Shown here: in pieces, positions 8,751 to 18,766 of the stretch
Layout: every line of letters starts with the position of its first letter
Numbering within the stretch: position 1 is the first letter of the stretch
Source of the DNA: Bacteroidetes bacterium 2013_40CM_41_45
GTDB lineage: Bacteria > Bacteroidota > Bacteroidia > AKYH767-A > 2013-40CM-41-45
Length of the DNA stretch: 64,000 nucleotides
Reading direction: 5' to 3'
NCBI GenBank assembly: GCA_002215675.1
Contig: NGFH01000002.1
Location: 719,887 to 783,886 of the forward strand
Translations under genes and position numbers: made by a program
The notes under the pieces: generated by a model
Told to the model about the DNA's origin: nothing
What the model saw: only the letters and a program-made list of their open reading frames with translations
Database searches by the model: none

Positions 8751-11700
8751 TTATTCCGTCTTAACAATCCTCAGCATCTCTCGCTTTTCTCCCTGTATGA
8801 TTTCGGCAAAATAAATTCCAAAGCCAAGGTTTTCACCGAAGACATTTTGTTCCGATATAGCCGAATGCGTTTCCACTTTTCTTCCGGCTAAATCATAAAT
8901 GTTCAGTTGCACTTTTGCATTTGACGGAGAAATAATTTCCAGGTTAAAACCGCTGGTGAAAGGATTGGGGTAGGCATACACGAAAAATTCTTCGCTTCCG
9001 GAAATGCTGTTCCTGTTGGGATAATACAAGCTGCACGGGCCAAGGCAATCATATTGGTGCAAAGCAAGATGCGGAGGAATTGCCGGTGCACCCACGCAAA
9101 TGGTTTGCGGGTTCTGAATGTTGCCTTCGGGCACATGGCAGAGAATAATTTTCGTCATATTATGCCCGCAGCGTATGTCTATAACTTGAATGTTGATGGA
9201 AGATTCAGGCGTTTGCGGTGACGGGCAGCCATTGGCATCGTAAGCAGTTACACTGTATGTACCTGCTGCATTCACAGAAATGGACTGGGTGATTTCTCCC
9301 GTTGACCATAAATATGAAACGGCTCCTGCACTCACCGCGGTGAGTGTAATACTCTGCGGGCCATATCCTATAAAGATGGTGTTTTGAAGACATCCTGTTC
9401 CGGGCGATGAAACAATTACAACATCGGGTCCCAGGCCCTGGATGACCTGCACGGGTGAAGAGCTTGCAGAGCAATTATTCGCATCCGTTACCACTACAGA
9501 ATAAAATCCTGTTGCGGATGCATTAAGTTGCGAATTGATTTCACCTGGCATTATCACATCATTCAAATACCATTGATAGGTATATCCGGGTCCTGTGTTG
9601 GCAGAAAGCAAAGCAGGATTATTAGTGCATATTAAAACAGGGCCCGCAGGAGAAATGACTGCGGCAGGTAAAGGGTTAACCGTAACCGTTTGTGAAACGC
9701 TTGCCGTGCAGTTGTTGATATCAGTAACCGTAACTATATAGACCCCTGAAGTATTAACAGACAAATCGGGAGAAGAAGAATTATCTGACCAAGAATAACT
9801 TACACCACCTGATGCAGTTAATAGTACTGAGCCGCCGTCACAAAATTCTGTAGGACCATTCGGTGTAATGGTTGCAACCGGCAATGGATGAACAATTACA
9901 CAAATGGGCGAAGAGCTTCCTGAACATCCTGTGGAGTCAAATACAGTTACGGTCAAGCAGCCTGAAGAATTAATTGTTATGCTTGGTGTTGTGGCTCCAT
10001 TGCTCCAGAGATATGCTGTAATAGTTGCTAAAGGAACAATGCAAATCAATTCAACCGAGCCGCCTTCACAAAATTCTGTCGGGCCATTGGGAGTAATTAC
10101 AGGCACCGGGTTTGGATTAACGGTAACACTTACTGGGGAAGAGATACCAATGCATCCATTCGCATCTGTAACGGTAACGGTAAATGTTCCGCTTGCAGTT
10201 ACATGGATACTTTGAGTTGTGTCTGATGTGCTCCAGAGATATGTTCCGGTGGGTGTTGCGGTAAGGTCGACAGAATTTCCTTCGCAGAAAGTAGTGGGTC
10301 CGCCGGGAGTAATAACCGGCACCGGGTTTGGATTTTCAGTTACGCTCATCGGTGCAGAAACACCTGAGCATCCGTTAGCATCTGTAACAGTTACGGTAAA
10401 TGTTCCGCTCGAAGTAACATGGATGGTTTGAGTTATATCAGAGGTATTCCATAGATACGTTCCAACGGGAGTTGCTGTTAAATCAACCGAGCCGCCTTCG
10501 CAAAATACAGTCGGTCCATTGGGAACAATTACTGCAACCGGATTAGGATTAACAGTTACAAGAAAACTGATGGATGCAGAACATCCTTCCACAGAAAATC
10601 CTGTAACGGTGTAGGTGATAGAATCATTCAGTGTTGCGGTAACGCTGGTACTATCAGAACCGTTTGGATTGCTGAGCCCGGTCTGCGGAAACCAGTGATA
10701 ATACTGTGCGCCAGACATGGTAAGAACAATACTTCCCCCCGAACAAACAGCGGGTGCGGGTGGAGAAACCACAAGCGGATTAGGATTAACGGTAACTGAA
10801 TAACTTGCCGTGCCCGTGCAGCCATTAGCATCTGTAGCGGTTACAGAATACGAAGCAGTAACAGCGGGTGTAACAACAATCGAAGCAGTTGCATCGTTTG
10901 TGCTCCAGAGATAGCTTATTCCGCCTGTTGCTGTAAGCATCGTAGAATCGCCAATACAAATGGAGTTATTTCCTGAGATGGATGCGACCGGCTGCGGAAA
11001 CACTTGTACCTGCAAGGAGAATGTATCATTGGGAACATAAAGACAGCTGGTTACTGCGTGAACAATAAGCGTTACATTATAAATGCCCGGTTGCGAATAC
11101 GTATGTGATGGATTGAAGTTAATAGTGTCCTGCGTTGCATCACCAAAATTCCAAATCCAGGAATTCACAAGCCCAGTGCTTGTATTATTGAACTGAAAAG
11201 TGAAAGCGGGAGTGCCGCATCCCGTTGGTGGAGAAGCGTTAAAGTCGGCAATAAGAGTGGGGCAGGGGAACGAAGCCATATCGCAGCCGCAGGGATTTGC
11301 AGTTCCTTCGGGAAAAGAATACACCAATCCCCCGGGAGTAAATGTGGTGAGGTTGAACATATATAAATCTCCCGTAGTGGAATTGTTTGGAATGCCGTAA
11401 AGATTACCGTCAGCACCAATGGCAAAACCGCCATACGAGCCGGGCCCGCTGAAACCGGGAGACCACGTTCCGGTAATCACTCCGTTCGTATCCACCTGGA
11501 TTACGCTCGTATTATCAGCCATATAAAAATGACAATCGGCAGAGCTGAATACGAGGTCGATGCCGGCAATTTGCGCAAGAGGATAAGGCCCTGCAACCTG
11601 CGTGCATGTGCTTAAATCATATGCCAGCATATTATTAGAATTATCAATGACCCAATATCTTCCAAGATAGTCGAAACATCCTTTTACCGTGCTTGCTATG

Positions 11701-12005
11701 CTGGTGCAAACTACTGTTGTGTTACAGCTGGCATCCATCCGGTAAACAGAATTATTTGGGTCTGCAGTAAAATAAATATAATGGTCAATAGGGTTTGCTC
11801 CCAACGCATTTTGCCCCGTAACGGTAAGCGAACACACATCGGCAACTACAGGAGTTGGCGTAAGATACCCGTCAACATACGAAAGCCAGTTTTGGCCATT
11901 TGAGTAGCGGAAGAAATATAATTTCCCGTCGCAGGGAAATTGTTGTGCCAATACATTGACTGTGAACAGAAGCGCAAGAGATAGCGCAGGTATAATTTGT
12001 TTCAT
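8751..12005 (-). CDS. Large secreted protein: propeller-like head, PKD and Ig-like repeats, T9SS type A tail
   Basis: The product has 1084 residues. A signal peptide occupies about 1-20. Residues 25-245 form a Cys-containing segment with repeated strand patterns such as DGNLYGIPN, resembling a small beta-propeller. A PKD domain follows (about 250-340; SWIWNFGDATQDTINFNPSHTY). About eight Ig-like repeats (340-950) share the words VTVTDANGCSG and VTVNPNPVPVITPNGPT. A Cys/His segment with ILCHVPEGN lies near 960-1000. The T9SS type A sorting domain (about 1010-1084) contains VYAYPNPFTSGFNLEI. An adhesin or surface-display role is likely, and no enzyme motif is visible. Confidence 0.85.
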   Translation of the reverse strand: MKQIIPALSLALLFTVNVLAQQFPCDGKLYFFRYSNGQNWLSYVDGYLTPTPVVADVCSLTVTGQNALGANPIDHYIYFTADPNNSVYRMDASCNTTVVCTSIASTVKGCFDYLGRYWVIDNSNNMLAYDLSTCTQVAGPYPLAQIAGIDLVFSSADCHFYMADNTSVIQVDTNGVITGTWSPGFSGPGSYGGFAIGADGNLYGIPNNSTTGDLYMFNLTTFTPGGLVYSFPEGTANPCGCDMASFPCPTLIADFNASPPTGCGTPAFTFQFNNTSTGLVNSWIWNFGDATQDTINFNPSHTYSQPGIYNVTLIVHAVTSCLYVPNDTFSLQVQVFPQPVASISGNNSICIGDSTMLTATGGISYLWSTNDATASIVVTPAVTASYSVTATDANGCTGTASYSVTVNPNPLVVSPPAPAVCSGGSIVLTMSGAQYYHWFPQTGLSNPNGSDSTSVTATLNDSITYTVTGFSVEGCSASISFLVTVNPNPVAVIVPNGPTVFCEGGSVDLTATPVGTYLWNTSDITQTIHVTSSGTFTVTVTDANGCSGVSAPMSVTENPNPVPVITPGGPTTFCEGNSVDLTATPTGTYLWSTSDTTQSIHVTASGTFTVTVTDANGCIGISSPVSVTVNPNPVPVITPNGPTEFCEGGSVELICIVPLATITAYLWSNGATTPSITINSSGCLTVTVFDSTGCSGSSSPICVIVHPLPVATITPNGPTEFCDGGSVLLTASGGVSYSWSDNSSSPDLSVNTSGVYIVTVTDINNCTASVSQTVTVNPLPAAVISPAGPVLICTNNPALLSANTGPGYTYQWYLNDVIMPGEINSQLNASATGFYSVVVTDANNCSASSSPVQVIQGLGPDVVIVSSPGTGCLQNTIFIGYGPQSITLTAVSAGAVSYLWSTGEITQSISVNAAGTYSVTAYDANGCPSPQTPESSINIQVIDIRCGHNMTKIILCHVPEGNIQNPQTICVGAPAIPPHLALHQYDCLGPCSLYYPNRNSISGSEEFFVYAYPNPFTSGFNLEIISPSNAKVQLNIYDLAGRKVETHSAISEQNVFGENLGFGIYFAEIIQGEKREMLRIVKTE

Positions 12006-12216
12006 GTTTGATGATTTTGAAAATTAAATTTTCAAGCAACTATTTAACGGTAAATAGCATCTATATTTAATAAGATATTGACAGCTTAAATATAGAAATA
12101 GTTTAAACAAGTGCTTATAAAATTGTGCGAGAGTGGTATTTTTTATGGGCGAACGTTTATTTATAAGGGATTAATAACTTTTTTTGATTAAATTCCCTCT
12201 TTAAGCTCTGTGTTCG

Positions 12217-12224
12217 TATATTTG
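12217..12224 (+). promoter_or_regulatory. -7 promoter box TATATTTG
   Basis: TATATTTG matches the Bacteroidota -7 consensus TAnnTTTG. It ends only 3 bases before the first possible ATG (12227). Transcripts starting about 7 bases downstream would therefore lack that codon, which supports the ATG at 12248 as the true start. No convincing -33 TTG lies at the usual spacing. Confidence 0.5.
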
Positions 12225-12247
12225 TAATGTTTAAAATAGAAACCTTA

Positions 12248-15022
12248 ATGAGACGTCATCAAAATATATACAGGCAAAAAACAGTTGCCTGTATGGCTTT
12301 TATTTTAGCAATAGTTTATTCTGAAACATCTGTTTCGCAACTTGTTGTCAATCCCGGGGGTAGCCCTGCCACCATCATCAATAACCTTATAGGCGCAGGA
12401 CTAACTGTAAGCAACGTGCAGCTGGTTTGCGGACCTAGCGGCCCGAACGCTCAATACGGAACATTTAACGGAGCGGCTTCAAATATCGGTTTGCCTAACG
12501 GGGTAATTCTCACATCAGGGGCAGCTTCCAATGCAGTTGGCCCAAATAATTCTAACAGCCAGGGTTCCTGCCCGGTTGGCAATATGACTCCTGACCCACA
12601 GCTTTCAACTATAGACCCCAACGCTTACCGTGATATTTGCAAGCTTGAGTTCGATGTAATTCCACACTGCACTTCGTTGCAGCTTAGATTTGTTTTCGGT
12701 TCCGAAGAATATCCTGAATATGTCAACACGGTATACAATGATGCATTCGGATTTTTTGTCACCGGACCGGGCGGGCCTAATTGCACTCCCAGTTTCTTTA
12801 ATAACACCAATGTTGCTATTCTGCCGAACGGAGCCCCTGTAAGTATTAATAATATTAATAATGGTAATACCAATTGTCCATCGCCCATGCCCGGACCTTG
12901 CGTTAACTGTGCATACTATGTAAATAATTGCGGAGGCGCCACCGTTCAGTACGATGGCTTCACCACCCCTATACAGATTAACCTGGCCGTATGTGCATGT
13001 TCTACATATCACTGGAAATTTATAATTGCCGATGCGCAGGATTGTATTTACGATTCCGGCGTGTTGCTCGATTACCTTAACTCATGCAATTCTCCGCTGG
13101 CTTATAATGTCAGCACCGTTCCTTCAGCATGTGGTTGCAATGGTTCTGCTACTGCAAACATTACCACCGGAACACCCCCATACAACTACCTTTGGATGCC
13201 GGGCGGCCAGACTACTCAAACAGCAACAGGTCTTTGCCCGGGGATTTATACTGTAAGCGTTATGGATGCTATTTCGTGCAATACACCTGTGGTGCAGAAT
13301 GTTGTTATAACGGGGTCATCAACCCCCACAGTTGCCAATGTGTCTTCTATTATTGACGTACAGTGCGCAGGAGATACAACCGGTTCTGCAACCGTATTTG
13401 CTTCCAGCGGCAGTTCACCGTTTTCTTATTTGTGGAGTACTACACCTCCTCAAACCACGCAGGTTGCCACAGGATTGGCGGCAGGCAATTACACCGTAAT
13501 TGTTTCCGATGTCAATGGCTGCGCAGATACCGTTCAGGTGACTATCAATCAACCGCCTGTATTGAACATCGCTTTCAATAATTTTACTCACACCACATGC
13601 GCTCATAACAATGGCTCCATTTCTCCGACATATTCCGGTGGAACAGGAACACTTTCTTATTTGTGGAACACAACCCCGGTTCAAACAACTGCTTCGGTAA
13701 ATAATCTTGCCCCGGGAACGTATACCGTTACCGTTACCGATGCAAATAATTGCGTGGCCACTGCAAGCTTTACTATTAATTCATCAACCGTTCCTGTGCT
13801 AATTACATCACCTAATGTTACTATCTGTGCCGGTGATGTAACCATACTTACCGCAAGCGGTGCAGATTTGTATTACTGGTCACCGGCTTCCGGGCTTAGT
13901 GCAACTACCGGAACTACTGTAAATGCCAATCCTCTCACATCCATGATTTATCAAATCATTGGTACCGATACGCTTGGATGTGCTGATACCGCACTCATTA
14001 ATGTAACCGTAAATCCGCTTCCTGTGCTGGCAATTTCTCCTTCGGCTTCTATTTGCGAAGGCCAAACCACACCCTTGATAGCCACCGGTGCCACTACATA
14101 TTCATGGAGCCCCACAACCGGTTTGGATAATCCATCTTCGGGGTCTGTCAATGCATCGCCTGCGCAAACTACAATATATACCGTTACCGGTGATAACTTA
14201 GGATGCACCGCGACGGCTTCTGTTACCGTTACAGTTAACACCATGCCCGTTGTTGCATTTATTCCTCCATATAGTTCATCGTGTGCCCCATTGTCAGTTC
14301 AGTTTTCGGATGCTTCAACAGTTGTTCCCCCGGGTTCTGTTTATTACTGGCAGTTTGGTGACGGAGGCACCAGCACTCAGCAAAATCCCGCTTACACTTA
14401 CAATACAGCAGGGACCTATACCGTTACATTAACCGTTACTTCACCTGCCGGATGTTCTGCGTCTTCCGCAGTCCAGGCAGTGGATGTGTTTGCGAATCCT
14501 GTGGCTGCATTTTATGTAGCTCCTACAATTAGTACCTTGGGAATGCTCGTATCTTTTTATGACCAGAGCCATCCGCAAATTGCAACATGGAATTGGAACT
14601 TCGGTGACGGAGTAGGAACAGCCATTATCCAAAACCCTACCTATACATACGCCGATACCGGAACCTATACTGTTATCCTTATTGTTACCACTGCCGGCGG
14701 CTGCATAGACAGCACTTCGGCTACCATATTGGTAAGGGATGATTTCTTTTCACTGTATGTTCCTAATGTCTTTACGCCTAATGGTGACGGCGTTAACGAT
14801 GTATTTCTTGCTAACGGAATATTTGAAAAGATTTCAGTTTATGTATACGACCGCTGGGGCGAGGAGGTTTTTCACACCACCAACCCGGGCGATGCATGGA
14901 ATGGAAAATTCAGAGACCACAAAGGCGACTGTCCTAACGGAACATACGTGTACATGATTGACGCATGGGATGTTTATGACAGGGTGCACCACTTTATAGG
15001 AAAGGTTACCATAATCAGGTAA
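12248..15022 (+). CDS. Choice-of-anchor L, SprB-repeat and PKD protein with gliding-motility C-terminal domain
   Basis: From the chosen start MRRHQNIYRQ the product has 924 residues. An earlier ATG at 12227 would sit on top of the -7 box. A signal peptide ends near SVSQ. The N-terminal choice-of-anchor L domain (about 35-290) contains LRFVFGSEEYPEYV and NDAFGFFVTGP. Three SprB-like repeats follow (about 290-510; pattern G-x-x-P-F-x-Y-L-W-x-T-x-x-x-x-Q-T). Then come Ig-like segments and two PKD domains (YWQFGDGGTSTQQNPAYTY and WNWNFGDGVG). The last 90 residues are the gliding motility-associated C-terminal domain (type B T9SS signal): VPNVFTPNGDGVNDVF and YDRWGEEVF. It is a secreted surface adhesin or structural protein. 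Confidence 0.88.
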   Translation: MRRHQNIYRQKTVACMAFILAIVYSETSVSQLVVNPGGSPATIINNLIGAGLTVSNVQLVCGPSGPNAQYGTFNGAASNIGLPNGVILTSGAASNAVGPNNSNSQGSCPVGNMTPDPQLSTIDPNAYRDICKLEFDVIPHCTSLQLRFVFGSEEYPEYVNTVYNDAFGFFVTGPGGPNCTPSFFNNTNVAILPNGAPVSINNINNGNTNCPSPMPGPCVNCAYYVNNCGGATVQYDGFTTPIQINLAVCACSTYHWKFIIADAQDCIYDSGVLLDYLNSCNSPLAYNVSTVPSACGCNGSATANITTGTPPYNYLWMPGGQTTQTATGLCPGIYTVSVMDAISCNTPVVQNVVITGSSTPTVANVSSIIDVQCAGDTTGSATVFASSGSSPFSYLWSTTPPQTTQVATGLAAGNYTVIVSDVNGCADTVQVTINQPPVLNIAFNNFTHTTCAHNNGSISPTYSGGTGTLSYLWNTTPVQTTASVNNLAPGTYTVTVTDANNCVATASFTINSSTVPVLITSPNVTICAGDVTILTASGADLYYWSPASGLSATTGTTVNANPLTSMIYQIIGTDTLGCADTALINVTVNPLPVLAISPSASICEGQTTPLIATGATTYSWSPTTGLDNPSSGSVNASPAQTTIYTVTGDNLGCTATASVTVTVNTMPVVAFIPPYSSSCAPLSVQFSDASTVVPPGSVYYWQFGDGGTSTQQNPAYTYNTAGTYTVTLTVTSPAGCSASSAVQAVDVFANPVAAFYVAPTISTLGMLVSFYDQSHPQIATWNWNFGDGVGTAIIQNPTYTYADTGTYTVILIVTTAGGCIDSTSATILVRDDFFSLYVPNVFTPNGDGVNDVFLANGIFEKISVYVYDRWGEEVFHTTNPGDAWNGKFRDHKGDCPNGTYVYMIDAWDVYDRVHHFIGKVTIIR

Positions 15023-15045
15023 TAAGTAAATAAGATTTTAATTAC

Positions 15046-15077
15046 TCCCCCTCGCAATTCTGCGGGGGATTTTTTTT
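15046..15077 (+). terminator. Rho-independent terminator
   Basis: A GC-rich hairpin (CCCTCGCA, loop ATTC, TGCGGGGG with one G-T pair) is followed directly by eight T. It lies 24 bp after the stop of the gliding-motility protein and just before the stop of the convergent gene, so it ends the rightward transcript. Confidence 0.85.
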
Positions 15078-15080
15078 GAG

Positions 15081-16049
15081 TTATTCCTTTACAAACTTTC
15101 CAATCAGATGAGTTCTATCTGTGTATACTCTTACAACATAAATCCCCATGCTAAGACTGCGGATATCAATTTCAGATTTCGGAGATTCAGATTTATAAAC
15201 TCTTTCTCCAAGCATATTATAAATCTCAATATTTTTAATTCTTAATTCTGAATTTTTAATTCTTAATTCATTTGTGGCGGGGTTGGGGGAAAGGGAAAGC
15301 GAAGAAGAATTCTGCTCATTGATTCCTCCCGGAAAAGAATAATGGCATGAATCTGTGGCAAACATTTGGTAGTTGTTCCAGAAGCAAGTATCAAAAAACT
15401 GCTGGACTCCGTCTTTATGTTCACAAGCAAGAGCAAAACGAAAATAGACCGGACAATTGTCGCTTAAAGGGCCATATTCCGGAGATCTTAAATAGATATA
15501 AGCAGGATGTATATTACTACCTATTCCTTCTATCCATACAAGATAAAACCGGTTGCCATTATCCATCATATTAACAGGGCTTGCAGGATTTGACAGGTAA
15601 TAGAATTTTCTTGAACCTATGGTAATATTACGCGTAACGACAGAGTCTACATAATACCAGCCGGTAGGAAATGCATCACCGGAAATGTAATTAGGAAACG
15701 TAAGAAATACACTATCGTTCTGGTTTAAGGAAAAATCATAAAGTAGTAGTTCCGGTGATGCTGCATCTTCGCGGAACCACACTTTTTGTGTTGAGGTATC
15801 CTCTCTCATGTATCCAATCAGTGACCACCATTGTTGCTCAAAAATTTTATAATTCAGTCCGCCAATTATCGTATCTCCCCAAGCGACCTGGTTACCTTCT
15901 ACAATGTCGAAAAAACTTCTTTCGTGTATTACCGGAAAAACATCTAGCACGACATTCCATTCAGTAGTATCTCCTAAAAGCGAATTATAACTTTGACCTT
16001 CGGAGGTAAGAAAACTTATAAAGAACAAGAAGAAAAAATTTTTTTTCAT
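15081..16049 (-). CDS. Secreted protein with T9SS type A sorting domain, unknown function
   Basis: From the chosen start MKKNFFFLFFISFLTSEGQS, a good signal peptide, the product has 322 residues. An ATG 48 bases upstream would add a polar leader in front of the signal peptide. The body (about 25-240) has no domain I recognise. It carries strand-like segments such as VWFREDAASPELLLYDFSLN, a pattern often seen in Bacteroidota T9SS cargo. The C-terminal 80 residues are a type A sorting domain (LSLSPNPATNELRI ... MLGERVY ... GIYVVRVYTD ... GKFVKE). It is convergent with the preceding gene. Confidence 0.8.
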   Translation of the reverse strand: MKKNFFFLFFISFLTSEGQSYNSLLGDTTEWNVVLDVFPVIHERSFFDIVEGNQVAWGDTIIGGLNYKIFEQQWWSLIGYMREDTSTQKVWFREDAASPELLLYDFSLNQNDSVFLTFPNYISGDAFPTGWYYVDSVVTRNITIGSRKFYYLSNPASPVNMMDNGNRFYLVWIEGIGSNIHPAYIYLRSPEYGPLSDNCPVYFRFALACEHKDGVQQFFDTCFWNNYQMFATDSCHYSFPGGINEQNSSSLSLSPNPATNELRIKNSELRIKNIEIYNMLGERVYKSESPKSEIDIRSLSMGIYVVRVYTDRTHLIGKFVKE

Positions 16050-16326
16050 GGTGTCAGGTTTTAATTTCTCATGTAAAATTAACTCATTTTCTCTCAAATA
16101 AAAAAATTCGCTGATTCCCTCTCACCCTTTTTATCCCTTCTCCTGCGGGACGGGATTCTGCATGAAGCCATTCTTTCAACACTATTTTTTTAAAATAACA
16201 GGCATCTTTTTTCCGTTGAGGTGCGTAATAATATTAACATTCAATCTTGGTAATTTGCTTCATATCATATAAGCCCGCTATGAGCGGAATGATATATTTA
16301 CGGCACGCGATAACTACAAATCCTTA

Positions 16327-18756
16327 ATGGCAAAAAATTCCGGTTCTGACGAGAAGCCGTCAGGAAAATCATCCCCAAAACGTTTAAAGCGGGTGCGCAA
16401 TGCTATCCGCTCTGTTGTAGATTTCTTTTATGACGAGCGCTCTCACAAGGTGTTTGGATTGTTCCTGCTGCTTTTCTCTGTGTATCTTTTTGTGGCATGC
16501 ATCTCTTACTTTTTTACTTTCAATGCTCCGCAAACTGCCGGCCAGACAGACCATGACTTGGTGAAAACCTATGGTTGGTCGCTGCTGTGGCAGAAAGATA
16601 TGGTTGCAGCTAACTGGTTGGGAAAGCTGGGGGCTGTATTGGCAGATACTTTTATATGGCAGTGGTTTGGCATTATGTCGCTGGCATTTGTGCTGTTGTT
16701 TTTTGTGATGGGAGCGCGTATTGTTTTTCATGCGAAAATTCTTCCGCTGGCAAAAACCATTGCGTATTCTTTTCTAGGGATGGTTTTCTTCTCCACATTG
16801 CTGGGTTTTATTTTCCATAGCGGGAACCTCACTGTACTGGGCGGAGCGTATGGTTACCAGGCAAACGTATGGTTGCAGGGAATCCTTGGTGTAATAGGTA
16901 CCGGGGCGCTGCTCATATTTTGCGCGCTGGTATTCCTGGTAGTGGTTTACAATATTTCTTTCACCCGTAAACCTAAGCCGGCCGAAGCAGTTCAGCCGGC
17001 AATAGTAGCAGCGGCAGTACCTCTTACTAAAACAGATATTATTGCTAAAGCCGAAGAATTAATTTCTACTCCCATAGAATTAACACCGGAGTCGGAACCG
17101 ATTGAGCCCAAGCGCCAGGAAGAATTATCGCCTGAAATAACAAGCAAAGCAACTAAAGAACCTGCAGGTGAACTCGAGCTTGTAGTGGAAGAACATACAG
17201 AGGAAGAACCCGTTTTTGTCAAGGATGAAAATGAAATGCAGCATGCCTTTGGCGACTACGACCCTACGCTTGAATTAGGTAAATACCAGTTTCCTACACT
17301 TGAATTGCTTTCTGACCAGGGCAGCAGCCGCATCGAGGTTAATAAAGATGAGCTTGAAGCCAACAAGAATAAAATTGTCGAAACGCTTAGTCACTACAAT
17401 ATTGGAATAGACCGCATCAAAGCAACCATTGGCCCTACTGTTACACTGTTTGAAATTGTTCCATCGGCAGGCATACGTATTTCCAAAATAAAAAATCTTG
17501 AAGATGATATTGCATTGAGCTTATCTGCGCTTGGAATACGGATTATCGCTCCCATCCCGGGCAAGGGAACCATCGGTATTGAAGTGCCTAACCAGAAGCC
17601 CGAGATTGTTTACATGAAATCAATCCTCGGCTCAGAACGGTTTCAGAATAATGAAATGGCGCTTCCCATCGGTTTGGGAAAAACCATTTCAAACGAAGTA
17701 TATGTAACCGACCTTGCCGACATGCCTCACCTTCTGATGGCGGGTGCAACAGGACAGGGAAAATCCGTAGGGCTAAATGCCGTGCTGGTTTCGCTGCTCT
17801 ATAAAAAGCATCCTTCGCAGGTAAAATTTATTTTGGTTGACCCAAAGAAAGTAGAGCTCTCATTATTCAAAAAAATTGAACGGCATTTTCTTGCCAAGCT
17901 GCCGGGAGAAGAGGAAGCCATTGTAACGGATATCCGTAAAGTGGTGAGTACGCTCAACTCGCTTTGTATAGAGATGGACCAGCGTTATGATTTGATGAAG
18001 GATGCTAATGTTAGAAACATCAGGGAATACAACGCAAAATTTGTTGCACGAAAGCTAAACCCCACGAACGGGCACCGCTTTATGCCTTACATAGTTTTGG
18101 TGGTGGATGAATTCGCAGACCTTATCCTGCAAACGGGCAAAGAAGTTGAAATGCCTATTGCCCGGTTGGCGCAGCTTGCAAGAGCTATCGGCATTCACCT
18201 CATCATCGCAACGCAGCGCCCGTCTGTTAATATTATTACAGGAACTATAAAGGCAAACTTCCCTGCGAGAATTGCATTTCGCGTAACGTCTAAGATTGAC
18301 TCAAGAACCATTCTGGATACCGGAGGCGCAGACCAGCTTGTAGGCCGCGGAGATATGCTTTTATCAATGCGCAGTGATGTAATCCGCCTGCAATGTGCTT
18401 TTGCAAGCACTGAAGAAGTAGAGCAGGTAACCGATTTTATTGGCTCGCAAAAGGGCTATGCAGATGCACATCTTTTACCTGAATATGTTGACGAAGCCGC
18501 AGGGGGCAGCAAAGATTTTGACCCAAACGACCGCGACCAGCTCTTTGATGATGCGGCCCGTATTGTGGTGCAGCACCAGCAGGGCTCTGCATCGCTGCTT
18601 CAGCGCAGGTTAAAGCTGGGGTATAACAGGGCGGGAAGAATTATTGACCAGCTTGAGGCGGCAAAAATTATTGGCCCTTTTGAAGGAAGTAAAGCCAGAG
18701 AAGTGTTTATTAAGGATCCATTATCTTTGGAACAGATTTTGACAGGACTGAAGTAA
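16327..18756 (+). CDS. ftsK: DNA translocase FtsK
   Basis: The 809-residue protein is the septum-anchored motor that pumps chromosomal DNA during division. The N-terminal 210 residues hold about four to five membrane spans. A variable Glu/Pro/Lys-rich linker follows (about 215-300). The motor domain has Walker A GATGQGKSVGLNAVL (about 471-485), Walker B IVLVVDEFADLI (about 588-599) and the ATQRPS motif. The C-terminal gamma winged helix (about 735-800; SASLLQRRLKLGYNRAGRIIDQLE) reads the orienting KOPS-type sequences. The linker is short compared with E. coli FtsK, which is normal outside Proteobacteria. lolA starts 10 bp downstream. Confidence 0.97.
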   Translation: MAKNSGSDEKPSGKSSPKRLKRVRNAIRSVVDFFYDERSHKVFGLFLLLFSVYLFVACISYFFTFNAPQTAGQTDHDLVKTYGWSLLWQKDMVAANWLGKLGAVLADTFIWQWFGIMSLAFVLLFFVMGARIVFHAKILPLAKTIAYSFLGMVFFSTLLGFIFHSGNLTVLGGAYGYQANVWLQGILGVIGTGALLIFCALVFLVVVYNISFTRKPKPAEAVQPAIVAAAVPLTKTDIIAKAEELISTPIELTPESEPIEPKRQEELSPEITSKATKEPAGELELVVEEHTEEEPVFVKDENEMQHAFGDYDPTLELGKYQFPTLELLSDQGSSRIEVNKDELEANKNKIVETLSHYNIGIDRIKATIGPTVTLFEIVPSAGIRISKIKNLEDDIALSLSALGIRIIAPIPGKGTIGIEVPNQKPEIVYMKSILGSERFQNNEMALPIGLGKTISNEVYVTDLADMPHLLMAGATGQGKSVGLNAVLVSLLYKKHPSQVKFILVDPKKVELSLFKKIERHFLAKLPGEEEAIVTDIRKVVSTLNSLCIEMDQRYDLMKDANVRNIREYNAKFVARKLNPTNGHRFMPYIVLVVDEFADLILQTGKEVEMPIARLAQLARAIGIHLIIATQRPSVNIITGTIKANFPARIAFRVTSKIDSRTILDTGGADQLVGRGDMLLSMRSDVIRLQCAFASTEEVEQVTDFIGSQKGYADAHLLPEYVDEAAGGSKDFDPNDRDQLFDDAARIVVQHQQGSASLLQRRLKLGYNRAGRIIDQLEAAKIIGPFEGSKAREVFIKDPLSLEQILTGLK

Positions 18757-18766
18757 ACCTATTAAA

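Noticed and set aside
8751-15022. Possible horizontally acquired island of repeat proteins
   Set aside because: Large T9SS-exported repeat proteins are normal core or accessory cargo in Bacteroidota, and no mobile element or junction repeat was seen.
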